Assembly: GCA_910578825.1 (NCBI GenBank)
Contig: CAJTSB010000041.1
Location: forward strand, 1 to 22,254
Direction: 5' to 3'
DNA length: 22,254 bases
DNA from: an uncultured Lachnospiraceae bacterium
GTDB lineage: Bacteria > Bacillota > Clostridia > Lachnospirales > Lachnospiraceae
Shown here one piece after another: positions 7,874 to 15,826 of the stretch; the first letter of the stretch is position 1; every line of letters begins with the position of its first letter. The translations under genes and the position numbers were made by a program. Under the pieces are notes generated by a model, which saw nothing but the letters and a program-made list of their open reading frames with translations, ran no database searches and was not told the DNA's origin.

Positions 7874-8620
7874 ATGAAATATACATCAGCAGAATTAAAA
7901 CGATTATCAAGGGAACAGTTAAATGGACATTGGGGAATTGCAATCGGTGTAAACCTGTTAATGCAGGTGATAGCATCTACGTTACTGATGCCGTTCTATT
8001 TTCTGTTTATACTTAGCGGCGGCAGGATGGTGCAGTATATCACGTATATGATAGCGGCGTTTATCGTTGCAGCGGTATCCATTGTGATTCAGTGCGGGAT
8101 TCTGCGGATATATTTCGGATTTGCAAGAGGAGAGGAAATATCCATTGGGATGATGTTTTCAGAATTTTCCAGAAGACCGTTTCGCTATATACTTGGTTAT
8201 CTCTTATTGATGGTGATTGAAATGTTTTGCATCATGCCGGGTACGATTTGTTTTTCGGTTGGACTGGTTGGTGAGACAATTCTGGCGATATTGATTGGCG
8301 TGGTATTGTATCTTGTGGGAATGGTTATTATGCTGGTTGTGGCGCTGCGCTATTCGCAGACATTTATTATCATGTTAGAACACAGTGAGATAAATGTTAT
8401 GGAGGCTTTCCGGATGAGTGCCGAGCTTATGGAAGGTAATATGGGAAGGTTTTTTTATATTGAGCTGAGTTTCATCGGCTGGGCATTGCTGGGGCTTTTG
8501 TCCTGTGGTATCGGTATGTTGTGGGTGACGCCCTACATGATGCAGGTGAGCGTTAATTTCTACCGGAGCCTGACCGGAGAACTGGATGAAATGGAGAATT
8601 ATGCGGATGTGGGCCGATAG
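7874..8620 (+). CDS. DUF975 family integral membrane protein
   Basis: The 248-residue protein begins with the signature of the DUF975 family (PF06161), an amphipathic N-terminus KYTSAELKRLSREQLNGHWG that leads into the first membrane helix. Several hydrophobic segments follow (about 22-46, 52-78, 103-130, 134-160, 190-220). The motif YSQTFIIMLEHSEINVMEAFRMSAELMEGN lies in the conserved C-terminal half, where other members also place a short helix after the SxxLMxG pattern. The function of the family is unknown. The start is two bases after the SprA-related stop. Its only ribosome binding site candidate is GGAG (7859-7862) inside that gene, 11 bases away, so translation is probably coupled. 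A strong terminator follows 24 bases after the stop. Confidence 0.8.
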   Translation: MKYTSAELKRLSREQLNGHWGIAIGVNLLMQVIASTLLMPFYFLFILSGGRMVQYITYMIAAFIVAAVSIVIQCGILRIYFGFARGEEISIGMMFSEFSRRPFRYILGYLLLMVIEMFCIMPGTICFSVGLVGETILAILIGVVLYLVGMVIMLVVALRYSQTFIIMLEHSEINVMEAFRMSAELMEGNMGRFFYIELSFIGWALLGLLSCGIGMLWVTPYMMQVSVNFYRSLTGELDEMENYADVGR

Positions 8621-8644
8621 GCTTTTTAACATAGGATTACATAG

Positions 8645-8681
8645 AAAACCGTCCTGGAATTTGGTTATCCAGGACGGTTTT
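8645..8681. terminator. Bidirectional intrinsic terminator
   Basis: A perfect 14-bp inverted repeat (AAAACCGTCCTGGA at 8645-8658, its complement at 8668-8681) surrounds a nine-base loop. The stem itself begins with A4 and ends with T4, so it can act on both strands. It sits between the convergent DUF975 gene and the small membrane protein gene. Confidence 0.9.
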
Positions 8682-8689
8682 AAAATTGT

Positions 8690-9088
8690 TTACAGGTTCA
8701 TATTCTGATACCAGTTGTAGGAATCTGAGGAGGGATAGCCGATTTCCTCCATCAAATCTTCAATGTAGTTCATATAACCCTCAAAACCACCGAACTGTAC
8801 CATGACAACGGAGAGGGAGTAGACCAGAAACAGGATACCGAAAACGATGGCGATGATACCCAGAATCAATCCTGCCTTAGCATAACTGTTTGTAGTCATT
8901 TCTCCGCCACGTGAGAGCAATGCGAGAATGATTGCCAGAGAACCGAAAATAATTGCCGGATAGACACAACAGCCCAGTACCATTCCTGCGATTGCCAGAG
9001 CCAGAGAGGCAATTGCCATGCTCTGGGAGCGTTTGTCTATGTATGATGTGTTCGGCGCATTGTATTGATTGTATTCATTGTAATCCAT
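8690..9088 (-). CDS. Small DUF4190-like membrane protein
   Basis: ATG at 9088 (reading leftwards) has AGGAGG at 9102-9097 eight bases upstream. The 132-residue protein has a Tyr/Asn-rich, charged N-terminal tail (MDYNEYNQYNAPNTSY), then two hydrophobic hairpin segments (about residues 23-60 and 70-97) with small residues and the spacing typical of DUF4190-type proteins (SLALAIAGMVLG, AKAGLILGIIAIVFGI). The acidic/aromatic C-terminal tail (YIEDLMEEIGYP) is probably cytoplasmic or extracellular, the side unclear. The function of such proteins is unknown. It is monocistronic: it has its own promoter and shares the terminator at 8645-8681 with the convergent gene. Confidence 0.7.
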   Translation of the reverse strand: MDYNEYNQYNAPNTSYIDKRSQSMAIASLALAIAGMVLGCCVYPAIIFGSLAIILALLSRGGEMTTNSYAKAGLILGIIAIVFGILFLVYSLSVVMVQFGGFEGYMNYIEDLMEEIGYPSSDSYNWYQNMNL

Positions 9089-9102
9089 AAGATAATCCTC
9101 CT

Positions 9103-9174
9103 TTAAGGTAGCTGCACGCGATGCGAAACGTTACCTGCCAAATCGTCGGAAGGCCTTCCTCCTATGCTGCGCAT
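9103..9174 (-). CDS. Possible 23-codon leader ORF upstream of the DUF4190-like gene
   Basis: On the - strand, ATG 9174 opens a 23-codon frame that ends with TAA at 9103-9105, one to two bases before the AGGAGG of the downstream gene. An AGAAGG lies only three bases upstream of the ATG, which is close. The predicted transcript start is about ten bases upstream, leaving almost no leader. The peptide (MRSIGGRPSDDLAGNVSHRV...) has no recognisable feature. It may be chance. Confidence 0.15.
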   Translation of the reverse strand: MRSIGGRPSDDLAGNVSHRVQLP

Positions 9175-9190
9175 TTGCCTTCTTCCTTTT

Positions 9191-9219
9191 ATTGTAGCAT
9201 TTGCAAAAGAAAAATACAA
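9191..9219 (-). promoter_or_regulatory. Promoter of the DUF4190-like gene
   Basis: On the - strand, -35 TTGTAT (9219-9214) and -10 TACAAT (9196-9191) are separated by 17 bases, with a TG at the extended -10 position. The start would be near 9184, giving a leader of about 95 bases that contains a 12-bp palindrome, GGAAGGCCTTCC (9148-9159), and a possible 23-codon ORF. Confidence 0.6.
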
Positions 9220-9245
9220 TTTTATTTTTGGGAATATCTTATGTC

Positions 9246-9274
9246 TTCCCTTCAATTCCATTTTCTGCTATAAT
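9246..9274 (+). promoter_or_regulatory. Extended -10 promoter of the glycosyltransferase/tex operon
   Basis: A perfect TATAAT (9269-9274) is preceded by TG at 9266-9267. The -35 position (9246-9251, TTCCCT) is weak, as is usual for extended -10 promoters. Transcription would start near 9281, about 97 bases before the first gene. Confidence 0.55.
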
Positions 9275-9377
9275 TAGATTTGTTTATATGGGAAATGGTG
9301 GAGAAAAGATAAGCTTAGAAACAAGGTTTTCAGCAGGTTTATCATAATAAAGGAAATACAACATGGGAGATTAAATT

Positions 9378-10976
9378 ATGGATGGCAGTAAGATAAAAAG
9401 CAGTTTGGGAAGAATATGGGATGAGATAGGATTTGAAATAAGAGACCAGCATAAAACCGTGCTTATATCTACGCTTATATGGGGATTGGTTGCACATGGA
9501 TACATGTTTTTCAACAAATTTTCATGGCATGATGATATGTTTTATCTGAAAGGAGTAGGCGCTACTTATACGTCGGGAAGATGGTTTTTGGGTTTTCTCG
9601 GAGAGCTGGTGAATAAGCTCATGGGACAGAATGTAAGCGTTCCCTTGTACAACGGCTTGTTTGCGCTGTTATTTGTCGCATTGGGGAATGTTTTGCTTGT
9701 GGAAATATTTCATCTGAAAAAAAGATTCAGCGCGTTTTTTCTGGGAGGGTTGATGATTGTATTTCCGTCTCTGGTGACAACTTATGGTTATATGTTTACG
9801 GTAAGTTATATGATGTTTAGTGCCTTTTTGGCGATACTGGGCGTATATCTGGCAGGGGTTCTGCGGACCGCTTACCTGGGAATTCCGGCCGGGGCAATCT
9901 GCATCTGCTTCTCTTTGGGTATTTATCAGGGGTATCTTCCACTTGCTGCAACCGTCTGTCTGATGGCATTTGTTAATAATGTCATTATGGAGCCGGAATG
10001 TGTCCTGAAACGTGGCGGAGGATTTGAAAAGGCTGTACAGTGGGTTGGTTCCCTGTTGCTCGGTCTTGCCCTGTATTTTATTGTCAATCATACGGTTCTT
10101 GCGGTAAAGGGACTGATACTGACGAATTATATGGGCATCAGCGGCATGGGACATACGAATTTGAAAATGCTCATGAAGGGGACAACAGCCGCCTTCAAGG
10201 AGTTTTTTATTCCGGTTCTTGGAGGAAAAGCAGATTTATATATGTTGACGATACGAAAGGCCTATTATGTTGCATTGGTTATCATTATCTGTCTTGCTGT
10301 ATGGCATATGCTGCAGGTCTGGAAGAAGAATCGGGCTGCATGTCTCCTTTTGTTTGCAGCGGCGCTTTGTTTTCCGGTTGCCATGAATTTGCAATATTTG
10401 ATGGGAGCCGCTGGGATTCATGGCGTAATGCTGTATGCAAGAGTTATGATATTTGTTTTGCCCTTGGTATTAAATGAACGACTGGAATTTTGCGGCGGAG
10501 CAATAAGGAAATGTAGCGCCGGGATTGTAGGTGCATTACTGCTGTTTAGCTGCCTGTTTTACACCCATTTTGCCAATGTATGTTATCTTCAGACGGAATT
10601 TCAGCATTCGAAAGAGGTTTCGCTTATGACGACGCTGGCTACGCAGATTAAGGCAACAAAAGGATATCGGCAAGATTTGCCTATTGTATATCTGAATGCG
10701 GAAGGAATTTATTCAGACAGCTTGAAAGAGTCAACAAATGTGAATTTTATAAATGAGTTTGGCATTGAGCTTGATCCTTATGCTCGGACTTTTTGGGTAT
10801 GGAAGAAAGGGATGCAGTATTGGTGTGGGTTTTATCAGGCAGAGATTACAGATGAAAAGCTCATTTCGGAAATTGCGGCCAAGAAAAAAGTGCGGGACAT
10901 GCCGTCGTATCCGGAGGAGGGTTCTGTCTGCATTGTTGATGGAGTGATTGTCGTTAAATTTGACAAGCCAGAGTAA
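9378..10976 (+). CDS. GtrII-like membrane glucosyltransferase
   Basis: ATG 9378 has GGGAG (9365-9369) eight bases upstream. The 532-residue polytopic protein has about ten hydrophobic segments and a soluble C-terminal part of about 120 residues. The start after the first helix, FNKFSWHDDMFYLKGV then YTSGRWFLGFL, matches the glucosyltransferase (PF14264, GtrII) family, in which the acidic pair in the first outer loop is thought to be catalytic in GT-C-like enzymes. Known relatives transfer glucose from a polyprenyl-phosphate donor to cell-surface polysaccharide on the outer face of the membrane. It is followed after 32 bases by a GtrB-like enzyme that would make that donor. The acceptor, perhaps teichoic acid or another wall glycan, cannot be told from the sequence. 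No flippase (GtrA) gene is seen nearby. Confidence 0.75.
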   Translation: MDGSKIKSSLGRIWDEIGFEIRDQHKTVLISTLIWGLVAHGYMFFNKFSWHDDMFYLKGVGATYTSGRWFLGFLGELVNKLMGQNVSVPLYNGLFALLFVALGNVLLVEIFHLKKRFSAFFLGGLMIVFPSLVTTYGYMFTVSYMMFSAFLAILGVYLAGVLRTAYLGIPAGAICICFSLGIYQGYLPLAATVCLMAFVNNVIMEPECVLKRGGGFEKAVQWVGSLLLGLALYFIVNHTVLAVKGLILTNYMGISGMGHTNLKMLMKGTTAAFKEFFIPVLGGKADLYMLTIRKAYYVALVIIICLAVWHMLQVWKKNRAACLLLFAAALCFPVAMNLQYLMGAAGIHGVMLYARVMIFVLPLVLNERLEFCGGAIRKCSAGIVGALLLFSCLFYTHFANVCYLQTEFQHSKEVSLMTTLATQIKATKGYRQDLPIVYLNAEGIYSDSLKESTNVNFINEFGIELDPYARTFWVWKKGMQYWCGFYQAEITDEKLISEIAAKKKVRDMPSYPEEGSVCIVDGVIVVKFDKPE

Positions 10977-11008
10977 TAGAAATAAAAATATGTTGGAGGG
11001 AGAAACAG

Positions 11009-11953
11009 ATGTTATCAGTTATTATACCTGCGTACAATGAAGGCGGACAAGTTGGCAAGACGAATGATGTCATAGGGAACTTGTTGAATCAGGAAAAGAT
11101 TGACCACGAAATAATATTTGTCAATGACGGTTCTTCAGATGATACATGGGACAGGTTGAATCAAATATGTGAGAACAATGCGCATACAAGAGCAGTGTGT
11201 TTTTCCAGAAATTTTGGAAAAGAGGCGGCCATGTTTGCGGGACTGGAAGCGGCCGATGGGGATTGTGCCGTGATTATAGACTGTGATTTGCAGCACCCGC
11301 CAGAAGTGATTATACAGATGTACAGGCTCTGGGAGCAGGGATATGAAGTGGTAGAGGGCGTCAAGGCAAGCCGGGGAAAGGAATCGTTTTTCCATAAGCT
11401 TGCAGCGAAACGTTTTTACTCATTGATGTCGAAAGCTACCGGGATTGATATGGCGCGGGCGTCAGATTTTAAGCTGCTCGACCGGAAAGCGATTGATGAA
11501 CTGAATGCGATGCCGGAGCGGAAAGTCTTTTTCCGGGCATTGTCTTCCTGGGTAGGATTCAGATCCACGCAGGTAGAATTTGACGTGAGGGAGCGGGAAT
11601 ATGGGCAGTCAAAATGGTCTTTATTTTCACTGATTAAATATGCGATAAACAACGTAACGTCGTTTTCCGCCGCGCCCATGCAGGTTGTAACCATTATTGG
11701 TTGTATCTTTTTTGTCTTTACTTTTTTCCTGGGACTTCAGACGCTGATAAAATATATATGCGGAAAAGCGCTGGGAGGATTTACGACGGTTATTATCCTG
11801 CAATTGCTGATTGGGAGCATTACCATGATAAGTTTAGGCATTATCGGGTATTATCTTGCCAAGATATATGATGAGATAAAGAATCGTCCGAGATTTATCA
11901 TAAGCGAGAAACTCAATGATAAAAAGGACAAAAAACAAGAAGGACAGGTATAA
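11009..11953 (+). CDS. GtrB-like polyprenyl-phosphate glycosyltransferase (GT2)
   Basis: ATG 11009 has GGAGGGAG about six bases upstream. The 314-residue protein has an N-terminal GT-A domain of family 2. It shows VIIPAYNE (4-11), the nucleotide-binding FVNDGSSDDT (37-46), the metal-binding DCD (91-93) followed by LQHPPE, and the SDFKLLDRKAI segment characteristic of DPM1/GtrB enzymes. Two C-terminal membrane helices follow (about 225-248 and 261-285), then a basic tail. GtrB enzymes transfer glucose from UDP-glucose to undecaprenyl phosphate on the inner face of the membrane. The sugar is inferred, not shown. It lies between the GtrII-like gene and tex in one operon, and its stop is two bases before the tex start. 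Confidence 0.85.
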   Translation: MLSVIIPAYNEGGQVGKTNDVIGNLLNQEKIDHEIIFVNDGSSDDTWDRLNQICENNAHTRAVCFSRNFGKEAAMFAGLEAADGDCAVIIDCDLQHPPEVIIQMYRLWEQGYEVVEGVKASRGKESFFHKLAAKRFYSLMSKATGIDMARASDFKLLDRKAIDELNAMPERKVFFRALSSWVGFRSTQVEFDVREREYGQSKWSLFSLIKYAINNVTSFSAAPMQVVTIIGCIFFVFTFFLGLQTLIKYICGKALGGFTTVIILQLLIGSITMISLGIIGYYLAKIYDEIKNRPRFIISEKLNDKKDKKQEGQV

Positions 11954-11955
11954 AG

Positions 11956-14097
11956 ATGGATATTATTGCGAAATTAGCACAAGAGCTGAATATAAAAGTG
12001 CAGCAGGCCTCGGCTGCAGTAAAACTGATTGACGAGGGAAATACGATTCCTTTCATTTCCCGTTACCGGAAGGAGGCAACCGGAGCGCTCGATGATGAGG
12101 TTTTGCGTAATTTGTTTGAGCGGCTGACGTATCTGCGAAACCTTGAGGAGAAAAAGGAGCAGGTACTGTCCTCCATTGAAGAGCAGGGGAAACTGACCGA
12201 AGAACTCAAACAGCAGATTCTGGAAGCGGAGACTTTGGTGGCTGTGGAAGATCTCTATCGTCCCTATCGCCCCAAACGGCGTACGCGTGCGACTATTGCC
12301 AAAGAGAAGGGATTGGAGCCTCTGGCAAATATTATTCTGCTCCAGATGACAAACAAGCCGCTGGAACTGGAGGCGGAGCCATTTCTGGACGCGGAGAAGG
12401 ACGTAAATACCGTACAGGATGCCATTGCAGGAGCGATGGATATTCTGGCGGAGGGAATTTCAGATGAAGCGGATTACCGCAAATATATCCGAGACCTGAC
12501 GATGCGCACTGGCAGAATTGTATCTGTGGCAAAGGATGCGGAGGCAGAATCCGTCTATGAGATGTATTATGATTTTGAGGAAGGACTTGCAAAACTTGCC
12601 GGACACCGGATTCTGGCGTTAAACCGCGGGGAGGCTGAGAAAATCCTTACCGTGAAAATCGAGGCTCCGACGGAGCAGATTTTGCAATATCTGGCGAAGA
12701 AGACGATTACAAGAGAAAATCCAAATACTACTGCAACCTTACAGGCTGTGATTGAGGACAGCTATAAGCGACTTATTGCGCCAGCGATAGAGCGTGAAAT
12801 TCGTAATGAACTGACAGAACGCGCCGAGGATGGCGCTATCCGGGTATTTGGCAAGAATTTAGAGCAGTTACTGATGCAGCCGCCGATTGCAGGGAAGGTG
12901 GTGCTTGGCTGGGATCCCGCATTTCGTACCGGGTGCAAGCTTGCCGTTGTGGATTCCACCGGGAAGGTGCTGGATACGACGGTCATCTATCCGACTGCGC
13001 CACAGAACAAGGTGGAACAGTCCAAGGCTGTCCTGAAGAAATTGATTCAGAAGTATGACATTTCTCTGATTTCTGTGGGTAATGGAACGGCATCCCGCGA
13101 ATCGGAAATGATTATTGTAGATTTGTTAAAAGAGATTCCCAAACCTGTTCAGTATGTGATTGTAAATGAGGCAGGTGCGTCCGTCTATTCGGCAAGCAAG
13201 CTTGCGACTGAGGAGTTCCCGAATTTTGACGTGGGACAGAGAAGCGCAGCTTCGATTGCCAGAAGGTTACAGGACCCGTTAGCAGAACTTGTCAAGATTG
13301 ACCCCAAATCCATCGGCGTGGGACAGTATCAGCATGACATGAACCAGAAGAAACTGAGCGGCGCCTTAAACGGCGTGGTGGAAGATTGTGTAAATAAGGT
13401 TGGCGTGGATTTGAACACGGCGTCCGCATCTTTGCTGGAATACATATCGGGAATCAGTAAGGTGATTGCCAGAAATATTGTGGCATATCGTGAAGAAAAC
13501 GGCAGGTTCCTTACGCGTTCCCAGCTCCTTAAAGTGGCAAAACTGGGACCGAAGGCATATGAACAGTGTGCAGGCTTTATGCGTATCAGCGAGGGCAAGA
13601 ACCCGCTGGACGGCACAAGCGTCCATCCGGAAAGTTATGATGCGGCGAAAAAATTATTGGAGAAATTGGGATTTGTCCCCGAGGATATCTGCGGTGGTAA
13701 ACTCTTTGGTATCTCAAAGAAGATTACGGACTATAAGAAACTTGCCGCCGAGCTGGAAATTGGCGAATTGACGCTGCAGGATATCGTGAAGGAATTGGAG
13801 AAACCTGCGCGTGACCCCAGGGATGAGATGCCGAAACCCATCCTTCGTACCGATGTGCTTGAGATGAAAGACTTGACGCCGGGCATGATATTGAAGGGTA
13901 CGGTGCGCAACGTTATTGATTTCGGCGCATTTATCGATATCGGCGTCCACCAGGACGGGTTGGTGCATATTTCCCAGATGACCGAACGATATATCAAGCA
14001 TCCGCTGGAGGCAGTCAGTGTGGGAGATATCGTAGAAGTCAAAGTCATGAGCGTGGATTTGAAGAAGAAACGGATCCAGCTTACGATGAAGTTGTAG
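11956..14097 (+). CDS. tex: Tex, S1-domain RNA-binding transcription accessory protein
   Basis: The 713-residue protein is full length for Tex. The N-terminal helical region contains the diagnostic FISRYRKEATGALDD (about 34-48) and YRPYRPKRRTRATIA. The YqgF/RNase H-like domain (about 320-450) opens with GWDPAFRTGCKLAVVD and includes GNGTASRESE. A helix-hairpin-helix part follows (about 490-560, SGISKVIARNIV), and the C-terminus is an S1 domain (about 640-712, GTVRNVIDFGAFIDIGVHQDGLVH). Tex binds nucleic acid and affects transcription and RNA turnover in several bacteria. The start, two bases after the GtrB-like stop, has only a weak AAGGA about 12 bases upstream, so translation is probably coupled. 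The association with the two glycosyltransferases seems to be operonic rather than functional. Confidence 0.95.
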   Translation: MDIIAKLAQELNIKVQQASAAVKLIDEGNTIPFISRYRKEATGALDDEVLRNLFERLTYLRNLEEKKEQVLSSIEEQGKLTEELKQQILEAETLVAVEDLYRPYRPKRRTRATIAKEKGLEPLANIILLQMTNKPLELEAEPFLDAEKDVNTVQDAIAGAMDILAEGISDEADYRKYIRDLTMRTGRIVSVAKDAEAESVYEMYYDFEEGLAKLAGHRILALNRGEAEKILTVKIEAPTEQILQYLAKKTITRENPNTTATLQAVIEDSYKRLIAPAIEREIRNELTERAEDGAIRVFGKNLEQLLMQPPIAGKVVLGWDPAFRTGCKLAVVDSTGKVLDTTVIYPTAPQNKVEQSKAVLKKLIQKYDISLISVGNGTASRESEMIIVDLLKEIPKPVQYVIVNEAGASVYSASKLATEEFPNFDVGQRSAASIARRLQDPLAELVKIDPKSIGVGQYQHDMNQKKLSGALNGVVEDCVNKVGVDLNTASASLLEYISGISKVIARNIVAYREENGRFLTRSQLLKVAKLGPKAYEQCAGFMRISEGKNPLDGTSVHPESYDAAKKLLEKLGFVPEDICGGKLFGISKKITDYKKLAAELEIGELTLQDIVKELEKPARDPRDEMPKPILRTDVLEMKDLTPGMILKGTVRNVIDFGAFIDIGVHQDGLVHISQMTERYIKHPLEAVSVGDIVEVKVMSVDLKKKRIQLTMKL

Positions 14098-14174
14098 CAG
14101 TTTTATTCTTCGGTCAACGCTTTGTACCTGGCTATCAATGGATGGAATTCCTCGTGTTCCCGAAGGAAATCATA

Positions 14175-14228
14175 TGCCGGCACTCACTCCATTTTGGAGG
14201 GATTGCCGGCAGCATTTGTTTTTATTTT
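14175..14228 (+). terminator. Intrinsic terminator after tex
   Basis: TGCCGGCA occurs at 14175-14182 and 14204-14211 and pairs with itself. The inner bases extend the stem (CTCC with GGAG, TC with GA, two mismatches) around the loop ATTTT (14191-14195). A T-rich tract follows (14215-14228). The tract overlaps the stop of the convergent amylase gene. There is no comparable tract for the - strand. Confidence 0.75.
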
Positions 14229-15705
14229 AGTTGTTCAAATAAAGATATTCCCATGCCAGTTCCATTACCCAGACGGAAACGGAGCCACCTTTCACAGAAA
14301 ATGTGCCCCAGCCGTCTCCTTCAATCGTTACAGTACCGGAAATATTTTCAAGGGCATCCACCATACGGCATCCGGCAAAGCGTTCTCCTAGATACATCCG
14401 TTTGCTGCCGCCCTCCTTGTCCGTTAACAGGACAGCCACGCCGGAATCCGGGTGTTCCTCGTCGCCCTCACGCGTAAATCCAACCAGTGAACTGTCATCA
14501 AAAAATAAATGTTCGGCGCCATAGGCATAGCGTTCCCGGATTTTCAGCAGCCGTGTAAGCTGCGGTACCGGAGATACGTTGTCGTGCGGAATGCCGTAGT
14601 AATCTCCATAAAATACACAGGGCGTTCCGGTAGCTCTGAGCAGAATCAACGCATAGGCAATCGGCTTGAACCATGCCGGAATAAATGAGCAGAGCGCTTG
14701 TCCCGGTTGCGTGTCATGATTGTCCACAAATGTTACCGCCTGTTCGGGGGCTCTTTGCGTCAGTGTATTTTCATAAAGTTTCGCCATATCAAAGTTGCCA
14801 TCGGAGGTCGCCGCCTGTAAAAATCTGAAATGCAGCGGTACGTCGAACAGGCAAAGCGAATGTTCCGTCATATCCAGATAATGCGTAAGTTTGTCAATCT
14901 CATTTGTCCAGTATTCTCCCACCACAAAAAGTTCTTTTTGCCTGTTGTTTGCGTATGAACGCATGGCGGCAATCCAGTCTTTGCAGAAACCAAAGCTGAT
15001 ATGTTTGACTGCGTCCATGCGAAATCCATCCATATGTACCGTATCCTGATACCATGTGCCCCAGTTGCGTGTTTCCGCAATAACTTCAGGATTATCAGTA
15101 TCCAGATCCGCTCCCATCAGATAATCATAATTTCCGTTCTCCGTATCGGTATCACGGTTCCAGCATTTGCCGTCAAAACGGAAAATTCCATTTCGCTTTG
15201 ACGATTCATCCCAGTCCGTTCCGCTGAAATGTGAAACATTCCAGCAAAAATCAGAGTAGACGTTTGCCCTGCCCGGGAAATTAAATTTTGTCCAGGCTGT
15301 AATCTGTTGTTTCCCGGTAATATCCTGATTACGGTTTGTACCGAGTTCTTCCACAACCGTCACCTGTTCCGTATCGTCTGCTCCCATACGGTGATTGAGC
15401 ACCACATCGCAGAGCACCTGAATTCCCTGTTCCTGCAATGCTTTTACAGCGGCGAGGTAATCTTCCTTTGTCCCGTATTTGGTTGCTATGGTGCCCTTTT
15501 GACTGAATTCTCCTAAATCATACATATCGTATACATCGTATCCAACGCTCGCTGCGCCTGCCGCACCCTTGTAAGCGGGGGGCAGCCAGACGATATTGAT
15601 TCCGGATTCCCGCAGAGCTGCAGCCTGTGCAATGGTGCGTTTCCAATGCAGGCTGTTTTCCGGCAGATACCATTCAAAATATTGCATTATTGTTTTGTTT
15701 GTCAT
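14227..15705 (-). CDS. Cytoplasmic alpha-amylase, GH13
   Basis: ATG at 15705 has AAGGAG (15720-15715) nine bases upstream. The 492-residue protein starts MTNKTIMQYFEWYLP without a signal peptide, as in intracellular GH13 alpha-amylases (GH13_5-like). The four conserved regions are present: DVVLNH (100-105), GFRMDAVKH with nucleophile Asp231, VGEYW with acid/base Glu264, and FVDNHD with Asp331. The C-terminal part (about 400-490) is the beta domain. It hydrolyses internal alpha-1,4 bonds of maltodextrins or glycogen inside the cell. The gene is monocistronic, convergent with tex, and divergent from the hydrolase gene. No sugar transporter is directly adjacent; the nearest one is about 3.3 kb away and is controlled separately. 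Confidence 0.95.
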   Translation of the reverse strand: MTNKTIMQYFEWYLPENSLHWKRTIAQAAALRESGINIVWLPPAYKGAAGAASVGYDVYDMYDLGEFSQKGTIATKYGTKEDYLAAVKALQEQGIQVLCDVVLNHRMGADDTEQVTVVEELGTNRNQDITGKQQITAWTKFNFPGRANVYSDFCWNVSHFSGTDWDESSKRNGIFRFDGKCWNRDTDTENGNYDYLMGADLDTDNPEVIAETRNWGTWYQDTVHMDGFRMDAVKHISFGFCKDWIAAMRSYANNRQKELFVVGEYWTNEIDKLTHYLDMTEHSLCLFDVPLHFRFLQAATSDGNFDMAKLYENTLTQRAPEQAVTFVDNHDTQPGQALCSFIPAWFKPIAYALILLRATGTPCVFYGDYYGIPHDNVSPVPQLTRLLKIRERYAYGAEHLFFDDSSLVGFTREGDEEHPDSGVAVLLTDKEGGSKRMYLGERFAGCRMVDALENISGTVTIEGDGWGTFSVKGGSVSVWVMELAWEYLYLNN

Positions 15706-15727
15706 CTTTTATCACTCCTTTTGTCTG

Positions 15728-15756
15728 ATTATAGAACAAAATGACGTAAATGAAAA
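15728..15756 (-). promoter_or_regulatory. Promoter of the alpha-amylase gene
   Basis: On the - strand, a perfect -10 TATAAT (15733-15728) lies 17 bases from -35 TTTTCA (15756-15751). The start would fall near 15721, directly before the ribosome binding site, giving a leader of about 16 bases. I see no clear CRE-like palindrome. Confidence 0.6.
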
Positions 15757-15826
15757 GACTACCGCAATATTATAAACACTGCATATGATAATAAAAAACA
15801 GTTCCAACAGGAAAGGAGAATTATAT

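Noticed and set aside
9363..9374. Four-codon ORF (ATG GGA GAT TAA) just before the GtrII-like gene
   Set aside because: It has a weak AGGA upstream, but its GGGAG is the ribosome binding site of the real gene; most likely chance.
14142..14477. + strand frame between tex and the amylase 3' end
   Set aside because: It overlaps the terminator hairpin and the convincing amylase gene, has no ribosome binding site, and has an unlikely composition.
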